Source: Casp-actino8 sp040381935 (GTDB lineage Bacteria > Actinomycetota > Acidimicrobiia > Acidimicrobiales > Ilumatobacteraceae). Taken from it: a DNA stretch of 8,947 bases. Made by a program: the position numbers and the translations under genes. Shown here in pieces: positions 1 to 5,497 of the stretch; position 1 is the stretch's first letter; each line of letters starts with the position of its first letter. The notes below the pieces were generated by a model. The model was not told the DNA's origin, did not search any database, and saw nothing but the letters and a program-made list of their open reading frames with translations. The stretch lies in contig JBEIGJ010000081.1 of the NCBI GenBank assembly GCA_040381935.1, forward strand, positions 1-8,947. The letters run 5' to 3'.

Positions 1-1
1 C

Positions 2-64
2 CGCTTCGTGGTCGAACTTCCTTCTGGAACCCCTCATGAGTCCGAACCTGGAGACCTGCGATGA
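2..64 (+). CDS. C-terminal end of a probable sensor histidine kinase (5' truncated by window)
   Basis: The frame beginning at base 2 is open from the window edge to a TGA at 62-64 and encodes RFVVELPSGTPHESEPGDLR. The segment RFVVELPSG matches the usual last beta strand of a histidine-kinase HATPase domain (G-x-x-F-x-V-x-LP), which follows the G2 box and normally ends such proteins. The stop overlaps the ATG of the next gene as ATGA, so the two are probably one transcript and translationally coupled. A kinase followed by a GerMN lipoprotein recalls MtrB-LpqB of Mycobacterium. Only 20 residues are visible, so the family call rests on one short motif plus context. Confidence 0.6.
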   Translation, partial: RFVVELPSGTPHESEPGDLR

Positions 65-729
65 ACACCCACCGCCGACGTGAACTTTTTCGTTCGTCAC
101 CCTCGGTCGCTGTCTTGTTGGCATTCAGCATTTTGAGTTCATGTTCGATTCCCGATGAAGGTGGCGTACGAGCAGTCGATCCCGCGGACATCCCCTACGA
201 ACTTGATGCCACTACAACATCCACTTCGACGACTTCTACCACATCGCTCCCCCCGGCCGATTTCACCACCACATCTGGACCAAACACCACGGTGCCTGTC
301 GACACCGTCAGTCTTTTCTACGTTGCTGGCCTCCAGGTGGTTCCCATCACTCGACTACTGCTCAGTCCTGCGAGTGCAGCCCAGGTTCTGGCAGCTCTGG
401 CTGAAGGCGTCCCTTCCGTGGAGGCCGCTGCGGGATTGCGCTCTGCCTTGCCACCGGATTTCATCGCCGAGGTCATCGTCGAGCGGGGAATCGCCCGCGT
501 TGACTTACCCCCGACATTTGTCACCGATGTTCCCGGCGCCGAACAACGTCTTGCCATTGCCCAGATCGTGCTCTCGCTCACTCGTCGCGCTGGCATTGGT
601 CAAGTCCTCTTCACCAGTGCCGCTCAGCCACAAAGCGTTCCGCGCGGTCGTGGTGACCTCACCGATCCTGGGGGAACTGTGGCCTGTGAGGATTACGCCA
701 ACTTGCTGCCTGCCGGATTTTCTTGCTGA
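61..729 (+). CDS. GerMN-domain lipoprotein (LpqB-like context)
   Basis: This is a predicted lipid-anchored extracytoplasmic protein of 222 residues. Residues 1-28 form a type II signal peptide: basic start (RRR at 5-7), hydrophobic core at about 16-25, and lipobox L25-S26-S27-C28 with C28 as the lipidated cysteine. A low-complexity Thr/Ser/Pro linker runs from about 50 to 80. From about 83 to 215 the pattern fits a GerMN domain: SLFYVAG, then PITRLLL, an AAQVLAALAEGVP helix, SALPPD, VDLPPTF, an LAIAQIVLSLT helix and a final DYANLLP. C209 and C222 near the C-terminus could form a disulfide. The ATG overlaps the stop of the upstream kinase fragment (ATGA), which favours this start. GerMN proteins include spore germination GerM and mycobacterial LpqB, which affects MtrAB signalling. 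A role as a partner of the upstream kinase is inference. It is much shorter than LpqB and has no beta-propeller. Confidence 0.8.
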   Translation: MNTHRRRELFRSSPSVAVLLAFSILSSCSIPDEGGVRAVDPADIPYELDATTTSTSTTSTTSLPPADFTTTSGPNTTVPVDTVSLFYVAGLQVVPITRLLLSPASAAQVLAALAEGVPSVEAAAGLRSALPPDFIAEVIVERGIARVDLPPTFVTDVPGAEQRLAIAQIVLSLTRRAGIGQVLFTSAAQPQSVPRGRGDLTDPGGTVACEDYANLLPAGFSC

Positions 730-750
730 CCCCTCGAGATCGTTGCGATT

Positions 751-1575
751 TCAGTAGCCGAGGCGCTGTACCCGTTCAGGTTTGCGCTGCCAGTCCTTAT
801 CCACTTTCACGTGCAACTCCAAAAATGCTCCGGGTGGCAACTGTTTACGCACTTCGATACCGACTTGTTTCAAAACTGCTCCGCCCTTGCCAATGACCAT
901 TCCTTTTTGGCTTTCCCGCTCGACAATGATTTCACAGCGAACACGCGGCCATTCCCACTCAGTCACTCGCGTCGCGATTGAATAAGGCAGCTCGTCGTGC
1001 GTGGCAGCCAAGAGCTGTTCGCGTACCAATTCGGCGACGAATTCAGGTTCGGGCAAATCACTCAGCATCTCTTCGGGGTAGTACATCGGACCCTCGGGCA
1101 ATTTGGCGGAAATATACGCCAACAGGTCCGCTACTCCCTCTCCAGTGCGAGCCGAAACCGGAAAGTAGGACTCCGCACCCAATTCCGCTGCAGCCGCCAG
1201 TTGTTGCAGCACCTGCTTTTTCGAGGCGATATCAGACTTGTTGATGATCACAATCGTCCGCGACATGTCGAGCCGTTCTGCCACCCATCGATCCCCCGAG
1301 CCAAAGGGCATCGTGGCATCGATGACCAAACATGACACATCCACTTCATCCAAACTCTCGATGGCCGCAGCGTTGACCCGTTCGCCAAGTGCCGTCACCG
1401 GCTTGTGCAGCCCGGGGGTGTCAACGAAGATGATCTGAAAGTCAGGTCGAGTAAGAACACCGCGGATTTGTTTCCGAGTGGTTTGTGGCTTATCTGAGAC
1501 GATGGAAATCTTGCGGCCACAGATGGCATTCAGCAACGTCGACTTGCCGACATTGGGGCGCCCAACAAAAGTCAC
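751..1575 (-). CDS. era: GTPase Era, 30S ribosomal subunit assembly factor
   Basis: Era binds the 3' end of 16S rRNA and helps mature the 30S subunit. From the GTG at 1575 (274 aa) the G motifs are G1 GRPNVGKST (5-13), the switch region QTTRKQIRG (31-39), G3 DTPGLHKP (52-59), G4 NKSD (112-115) and G5 SAR (141-143). A type II KH domain follows, with QKGMVIGKGG at 223-232 and the characteristic ending in DWQRKPERVQRLGY. The start is doubtful. The GTG is the only ATG/GTG/TTG in this frame back to the stop at 1756-1758, but the codons just before it encode PAFRSGF, and FRSGFV is conserved before G1 in actinobacterial Era. The real protein therefore probably starts upstream. An in-frame ATC at 1660-1662 would give 303 aa, close to E. 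coli Era (301). It is convergent with the lipoprotein gene (21-nt gap) and divergent from the next gene. Confidence 0.95.
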   Translation of the reverse strand: MTFVGRPNVGKSTLLNAICGRKISIVSDKPQTTRKQIRGVLTRPDFQIIFVDTPGLHKPVTALGERVNAAAIESLDEVDVSCLVIDATMPFGSGDRWVAERLDMSRTIVIINKSDIASKKQVLQQLAAAAELGAESYFPVSARTGEGVADLLAYISAKLPEGPMYYPEEMLSDLPEPEFVAELVREQLLAATHDELPYSIATRVTEWEWPRVRCEIIVERESQKGMVIGKGGAVLKQVGIEVRKQLPPGAFLELHVKVDKDWQRKPERVQRLGY

Positions 1576-1668
1576 GAAGCCCGAACGGAAGGCCGGTACT
1601 TGGTTGGCACGGTCACCAACGCTTTCTCGGTTGCCATCAGGGATTGCAGGTTCGGACTCGATTCCTGC

Positions 1669-1674
1669 AGGATA
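1669..1674 (-). promoter_or_regulatory. Candidate -10 element (TATCCT) for a leaderless era transcript
   Basis: On the minus strand, TATCCT at 1674-1669 is followed by exactly 6 nt (GCAGGA) and then ATC at 1662-1660, which is in frame with era. The same hexamer and the same spacing precede the menG start. No convincing -35 hexamer is visible. An ATC start would be non-canonical, so this is a weak call resting on similarity to the other promoters in the window. Confidence 0.35.
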
Positions 1675-1752
1675 GGCGCCCGACCCTCGAGAAATGATGC
1701 AGACAGTAAGACAAAACGTGCTCCGAGCCTGCTGATGTGAGACGCTAGAGAG

Positions 1753-2187
1753 ATGTCATCTCAACCCCTCGATGCTCGTAAATGGTTCGATCGGATGCAG
1801 CCGCAAACACTGCAGATCGCAACGTGGCTTCTCTATCTCAACGGCTTTTTCGCAATTGTGGGTTTTTTGGGTTCCGAAGACTGGATCGGCTACGCCCGAA
1901 TCGCCAAAGGATTCCCCGGTTCGATCGCAGGCTTGGCAGTTATTACCTGTTTCGTTCTCGGTGGATTCTTCATGGCCAATGACCGGCGACTCGGATACCG
2001 CCTGGCCTTGATCGGCGCTTTCTCTCCGTTTATTTTGCGCCTGTGGGTGCTCTGGGATGTGACCGTGATCAGCACTTTCGACAAAATCACGGGCAACAAC
2101 TTCATTTCATTCATTTTTGATGTTGCCCTGTGCGCCCTACTTCTCCACCCCCAGAGCCGGGAACACCAACGACTCTGGTACTCATGA
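1753..2187 (+). CDS. Hypothetical four-helix integral membrane protein
   Basis: I do not recognise this 144-residue protein. It has a polar N-terminus, then about four hydrophobic segments at roughly 20-40 (ATWLLYLNGFFAIVGFLG), 57-75 (SIAGLAVITCFVLGGFF), 82-106 and 115-132 (NFISFIFDVALCALLL). It ends in a short polar tail (HPQSREHQRLWYS). Charged residues cluster in the short loops (DRRLGYR at 77-83; TFDKITGNN at 108-116), as expected of a real membrane protein. No catalytic or ligand motif stands out. The start is the ATG at 1753, preceded directly by GAGAG, which is too close for a good Shine-Dalgarno; no TANNNT element sits at leaderless distance. It is transcribed divergently from era and is followed after 55 nt by the independently promoted MaoC gene, so context gives no clear function. 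Confidence 0.75.
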   Translation: MSSQPLDARKWFDRMQPQTLQIATWLLYLNGFFAIVGFLGSEDWIGYARIAKGFPGSIAGLAVITCFVLGGFFMANDRRLGYRLALIGAFSPFILRLWVLWDVTVISTFDKITGNNFISFIFDVALCALLLHPQSREHQRLWYS

Positions 2188-2230
2188 TCGACGTCTAACA
2201 ACCAGTGGTTTTCGACTGATTGCTTTTGGC

Positions 2231-2236
2231 TAGTCT
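2231..2236 (+). promoter_or_regulatory. -10 element (TAGTCT) for leaderless maoC-like gene
   Basis: TAGTCT matches the actinobacterial TANNNT -10 pattern and is followed by exactly 6 nt (CGTCCC) before the ATG at 2243. A transcript starting at the A of the ATG is therefore expected. There is no Shine-Dalgarno before this ATG, which fits leaderless initiation. No good -35 hexamer is visible. Confidence 0.6.
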
Positions 2237-2242
2237 CGTCCC

Positions 2243-2701
2243 ATGAGCACACGAGTCATTCAAGGCATCGATGGATTGAAAGCGGCAGTCGGCGAGCACC
2301 TCGGCTACAGCGAGTTTCTAGAAATCACTCAGGAGCGGGTCAACACCTTTGCCGATGCCACCGGCGATCACCAGTGGATCCACGTCGATGTGGAGCGTGC
2401 CAAGTCCGGACCTTTTGGAGGTCCGATCGCTCATGGCTACTTGACGTTGTCCCTCGGGCCAATGCTCTACCCGACGGTGGTGCGTATCGAAGGCTTCAGC
2501 ATGGGTGTGAATTACGGTGCCAACAAGGTTCGCTTCCCATCGCCCGTTCCCGTTGGAGCCCGAATTCGCCTCGGGGTCAAGTTGCTCGAGGTCGAAGAGA
2601 TCGCCGGTGGCGTGCAGATGACTATGGAATTCACCTTTGAATGCGAGGGTGCGCCAAAGCCATCGTGTGTGGCTGAGATCATTTTCCGGTCTTACGTCTA
2701 G
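2243..2701 (+). CDS. MaoC-family (R)-specific enoyl-CoA hydratase/dehydratase, HtdZ (Rv0130)-like
   Basis: This 152-residue single hot-dog protein is expected to hydrate trans-2-enoyl-CoA to (R)-3-hydroxyacyl-CoA, or run the reverse dehydration, in the cytoplasm. The hydratase-2 signature is clear: FADATGDHQWIHVD at 36-49 carries the presumed catalytic pair D42 and H47. It is followed by the GPFGGPIAHGYLTLSL segment (56-71) that forms the active-site loop and hot-dog helix. Downstream, VNYGANKVRFPSPVPVG (89-105) closely matches the mycobacterial HtdZ/Rv0130 and NodN-like group. Length is normal for a single-domain member. The start is supported by the leaderless -10 exactly 6 nt upstream. The gene is convergent with the LLM oxidoreductase (46-nt gap, no clear terminator). 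Neighbouring acyl-CoA ligase and dehydrogenase genes suggest fatty or branched acyl-CoA catabolism; substrate chain length is unknown. Confidence 0.9.
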   Translation: MSTRVIQGIDGLKAAVGEHLGYSEFLEITQERVNTFADATGDHQWIHVDVERAKSGPFGGPIAHGYLTLSLGPMLYPTVVRIEGFSMGVNYGANKVRFPSPVPVGARIRLGVKLLEVEEIAGGVQMTMEFTFECEGAPKPSCVAEIIFRSYV

Positions 2702-2747
2702 GCCGACTGCTACGAGAAGCACCACCGCCTCCCAGAACAGCAACTGA

Positions 2748-3764
2748 TCAACGAAAGTTCGGCAGAACGTACCGAGCCATCAACTCGATGGTCTGCGTAT
2801 CGGGATAATCAGGGCACCATGGAACAAAGCCACGGCACCCGAGTTTCACGTACTCGGCAATCTTGTGCGTCACTTGCTCAGGGGTACCCACCAAATTGCT
2901 CGACTTCCAAACATCGATATCTTCGGACCACAGGCTCCTATTACCCGCCTCGGCTAGTTCGGCCTCGGACTCACGAATGAACACCTCCGGAGACCACGTC
3001 ATGCGGATCGATTCCGGGTCGCGGCCCACTGTCTTGCAGTGTCCGCGCAAGATGTCGCGCTTGTGCGCCCACTCCTGAGGTTGTCCGCCGAAATTTGAAC
3101 AATCGGCATGCTGCGCCACGACGCGCAAGGTCAACTGCTCGCCTCCGCCTCCTATCCAGATTGGCGGAGTCGGCTTTTGTACAGGCTTGGGATCGCAATT
3201 GGCCCGCACTGTTTCGTAGTACTTGCCCTTGTAGGTGGTCTCTGCTTCGGTCCACATGCTGCGGACGATTTCGACACTTTCGCGCAGCATCCCAATCCGA
3301 TCCTTGGGCTTGGGGAAGTCGTAACCATAGGCCCGGTATTCATTTTCGTACCAGCCCGCACCAATACCCCACTCAAGTCGACCACCGGAGATGACGTCAA
3401 TTGTGGACGTGATTTTGGCCAATAGGCCCGGCGAGCGATAGCTATTACAACCCACCATCTGTCCCAATCGGATCCGCTTCGTTCTTTGGCTAATAGCTGC
3501 AATTGTCGACCAACACTCGAAGACTGTTTCGTGGGCGGGACGCGGCACATTATGGAAGTGGTCGTACACCCATAACGAATCAAAACCCAACTCATCGGCC
3601 AGCACGGCTACTTCGACAGTCTTGGCCCATTTTTCGGCCGGATCGGCGATCGAAGCCAATTCCATTTTCCACCCTTGAGGAATGAATACCCCAAAAAGGA
3701 GTTTGTCCGAGGGTCGACCGGTCACTGGCTGATCAATGTGCTCCACAGGGGTTACGTTACCCAT
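2748..3764 (-). CDS. LLM-class (luciferase-like) F420-dependent oxidoreductase
   Basis: This 338-residue TIM-barrel enzyme of the bacterial luciferase-like family is predicted to use coenzyme F420 (or FMN) for hydride transfer on an unknown substrate. Recognisable blocks are KLLFGVFIPQGW (21-32), AVLADELGFDSLWVYDHF (53-70), RIRLGQMVGCNSYRSPGLLAK (98-117), GGRLEWGIGAGWYENEYRAYG (127-147), PKPKDRIGMLRE (151-162), PTPPIWIGGGGE (198-209) and VGTPEQV (292-298). F420 rather than FMN is inferred from similarity to actinobacterial LLM proteins. The frame is open further upstream to 3908, but I chose the ATG at 3764. It has a strong GGAGG Shine-Dalgarno 7 nt upstream, the added residues show no family similarity, and the longer form would run antisense into fadD. 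The gene diverges from the acyl-CoA ligase across 86 bp. A role alongside acyl-CoA metabolism is inferred only from position. Confidence 0.88.
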   Translation of the reverse strand: MGNVTPVEHIDQPVTGRPSDKLLFGVFIPQGWKMELASIADPAEKWAKTVEVAVLADELGFDSLWVYDHFHNVPRPAHETVFECWSTIAAISQRTKRIRLGQMVGCNSYRSPGLLAKITSTIDVISGGRLEWGIGAGWYENEYRAYGYDFPKPKDRIGMLRESVEIVRSMWTEAETTYKGKYYETVRANCDPKPVQKPTPPIWIGGGGEQLTLRVVAQHADCSNFGGQPQEWAHKRDILRGHCKTVGRDPESIRMTWSPEVFIRESEAELAEAGNRSLWSEDIDVWKSSNLVGTPEQVTHKIAEYVKLGCRGFVPWCPDYPDTQTIELMARYVLPNFR

Positions 3765-3829
3765 CTGACAGCCTCCGGAGCAGTTGCCACCGAAAGCTGT
3801 CGATAGCGAGGAGTTCGCCTCGCACCCAT
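3752..3829 (-). other. Possible 25-codon leader ORF overlapping the LLM start
   Basis: On the minus strand an ATG at 3829 opens a 25-residue reading frame, beginning MGARRTPRYRQL and ending in a TAA at 3754-3752. It runs through the LLM Shine-Dalgarno and overlaps the first 13 nt of the LLM gene in a different frame. Its ATG lies 5 nt after a minus-strand TAGGGT, so it could be translated leaderlessly and couple to LLM translation. The peptide resembles nothing I know and the ORF may be fortuitous. Confidence 0.22.
3772..3776 (-). promoter_or_regulatory. Shine-Dalgarno (GGAGG) that decides the LLM start
   Basis: On the minus strand GGAGG is followed by 7 nt (CTGTCAG) and then the ATG at 3764-3762. 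This fixes the start of the LLM gene and shows it has a 5' leader, unlike the leaderless plus-strand genes around it. Confidence 0.75.
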
Positions 3830-3834
3830 GGTGA

Positions 3835-3844
3835 ACCCTAGGGT
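3835..3844. promoter_or_regulatory. Palindromic -10 element (ACCCTAGGGT) serving both strands
   Basis: The 10-bp sequence is its own reverse complement, so TAGGGT, which fits TANNNT, appears on both strands. On the plus strand (3839-3844) it is followed by 6 nt (CGGACC) and the fadD ATG at 3851, the leaderless spacing seen elsewhere here. On the minus strand (3840-3835) it is followed by 5 nt (TCACC) and an ATG at 3829. It could drive divergent transcription of fadD and the LLM gene. The plus-strand assignment is better supported. Confidence 0.55.
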
Positions 3845-3850
3845 CGGACC

Positions 3851-5488
3851 ATGAACGCGACTGGTTCCCAATTTTCGGTGGGTGAAATTCATGAGGCACT
3901 GGCCGCAACGCGCTCCGACCAAGAGTGCTTGATCTTTCGTGATCGCCGGTTCACCTGGGGTGAGGTCACAGACCGAACGCGTCGCTTTGCCAATTACTTG
4001 CACTCTCAGAACTTGGGTTGTCATCGTGAGCGATCCGATGTACCTCCATCGGAAAGCGGCCAAGATCATCTGGCCATCTATTTACATAATGGCAATGAGT
4101 ATCTCGAGGCCATGTTGGGGGCCTTCAAAGGCCGCGTCGCACCGTTCAATGTCAATTACCGATACGTAGCCGAGGAGTTGACCTACCTTCTGAATGATTC
4201 GCGCGCATCGGCAATTATCTATCACTCGTGCTTTGCGCCCACATTGCAGGCGATCCGCTCCGCAGTGCCATCACTACGCGTGTTGATCCAAGTCGATGAT
4301 GACTCTGGCAACGACCTTCTGCCAGGAGCAGTGTGGTACGAAGAAGCATTGGCTTCTGCCTCACCCCAAGCGCCCACGCCCGCCAGCCCCGATGACCTCT
4401 ACATCCTCTATACCGGAGGAACGACGGGGATGCCCAAAGGGGTCATGTGGCGACAAGCTGACGCTCTGGTGGAATGTTTTGGTGGATCGCGCCTCGCGAC
4501 CACCATCGAAGAATTCGTGGCCTCGGCAACGGGACGTCGCGCCCTCATTGCCCCACCCTTCATGCACGGCGCAGGCCACTGGGTCAGTTTCAGCACCTGG
4601 AATGCCGGGGGCACAGTGATCGTTCCCTCCATCCCCGAACGACTAGATGCTGTTGATATCTGGTCCACGATCGAGCGCGAATCCGTTGATTTTCTCCTCA
4701 TCGTCGGTGATGCATTCGCGCGTCCACTGGTCGACGAACTACAGCGACACTCCTACGACTTGAGTTCGCTCACAGTACTGCTCTCTGGTGGCGCTCCCCT
4801 GTCTGCTCATTTGAAGAACGAATTGCTCGAGTATCTTCCTCATCTCCTCATCATCGACGGCTTGGGATCATCAGAGGCTGGAGGACAGCTCGCCCATGTA
4901 TCGGCCAGCGGAGGAGCGACTACTGGCTCGTTTCCCCTGGCAGCCAACAATCACGTCCTATCGGAAGATTTTGGTGCCGTCCTCGAACCTGGCCACATGG
5001 GCCTTGGCTGGTTGGCCAAAAGCGGACGCCTCGCCTTGGGCTATCTCGGAGACCCAGACAAGACCCAGCGCACCTATCCGATCATCGATGGAGTCCGTTA
5101 TGTGGTGCCCGGAGATCGAGCGGTACTCACGAGTGAAGGATTGGTCGAATTACGGGGCCGCGACTCGGTCACTATCAATTCGGGAGGCGAGAAGATCTTC
5201 GCCGAAGAGGTGGAGATGGCCATCAAACCCCACCCTGCAGTCTTCGATTGCGTTGTCACCGGACGTCCAAGCGAACGATGGGGCCAGGAAGTTGTAGCCA
5301 TCGTGCAATTACGACCTGGCTCGCACGCCACCGAGGATGACTTACGCTCCGAAGCCGCTCGGCATATCGCGCGCTACAAGATCCCGAAGGCGTTTCGTTT
5401 CACCACTGAGATCGTTCGCTCCCCTTCGGGCAAAGCCGATTACCGCTGGGCGGCCTCGGTGGCTCGCGATGAAAGCCCATCGACCTAA
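3851..5488 (+). CDS. Acyl-CoA synthetase (AMP-forming), FadD19-like
   Basis: This 545-residue ANL-superfamily ligase is predicted to activate a carboxylic acid to its CoA thioester through an acyl-adenylate. Motifs in order: an N-terminal FRDRRFTWGEV (29-39); ESGQDHLAIYLHNGNEYLEA (68-87), typical of the FadD19/FadD17 group; P-loop A3 YTGGTTGMPKGVMWRQ (187-202); A5 DGLGSSEAGG (336-345); adenosine-binding GDR (421-423); hinge LRGRDSVTINSGGEKIFAEEVE (434-455); and the C-terminal catalytic lysine K528 in PSGKAD (525-530). All key residues are intact and length is close to mycobacterial FadD19. FadD19 acts on sterol side-chain carboxylates, but that specificity cannot be assumed here. The start is supported by TAGGGT 6 nt upstream and no Shine-Dalgarno. 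It diverges from the LLM gene and converges on the acyl-CoA dehydrogenase with only 9 nt between stops. Confidence 0.92.
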   Translation: MNATGSQFSVGEIHEALAATRSDQECLIFRDRRFTWGEVTDRTRRFANYLHSQNLGCHRERSDVPPSESGQDHLAIYLHNGNEYLEAMLGAFKGRVAPFNVNYRYVAEELTYLLNDSRASAIIYHSCFAPTLQAIRSAVPSLRVLIQVDDDSGNDLLPGAVWYEEALASASPQAPTPASPDDLYILYTGGTTGMPKGVMWRQADALVECFGGSRLATTIEEFVASATGRRALIAPPFMHGAGHWVSFSTWNAGGTVIVPSIPERLDAVDIWSTIERESVDFLLIVGDAFARPLVDELQRHSYDLSSLTVLLSGGAPLSAHLKNELLEYLPHLLIIDGLGSSEAGGQLAHVSASGGATTGSFPLAANNHVLSEDFGAVLEPGHMGLGWLAKSGRLALGYLGDPDKTQRTYPIIDGVRYVVPGDRAVLTSEGLVELRGRDSVTINSGGEKIFAEEVEMAIKPHPAVFDCVVTGRPSERWGQEVVAIVQLRPGSHATEDDLRSEAARHIARYKIPKAFRFTTEIVRSPSGKADYRWAASVARDESPST

Positions 5489-5497
5489 AAACCTCGT

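Noticed and set aside
155..757. 200-residue plus-strand frame overlapping the lipoprotein gene
   Set aside because: Its composition (Pro/Arg/Ser/Leu rich, no motifs) is that of a shadow frame. The overlapping frame has a signal peptide, lipobox and GerMN pattern.
732..763. CCTCG...CGAGG repeat between the lipoprotein and era as a bidirectional terminator
   Set aside because: The stem is 5 bp with a loop of more than 20 nt and no T-run.
2199..2214. AACCAGTGGTT inverted repeat followed by T residues as a terminator after the membrane protein gene
   Set aside because: Allowing a minimum loop leaves only about 4 paired bases and a short T-run, too weak for an intrinsic terminator.
2318..2743. 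141-residue minus-strand frame over the MaoC gene
   Set aside because: It is antisense to a clear MaoC hot-dog protein and carries no recognisable motif, so it is a shadow.
3765..3908. 48-residue N-terminal extension of the LLM oxidoreductase
   Set aside because: The frame is open, but the added residues show no family similarity and run antisense through the fadD promoter and first codons. A strong GGAGG lies 7 nt before the ATG at 3764.
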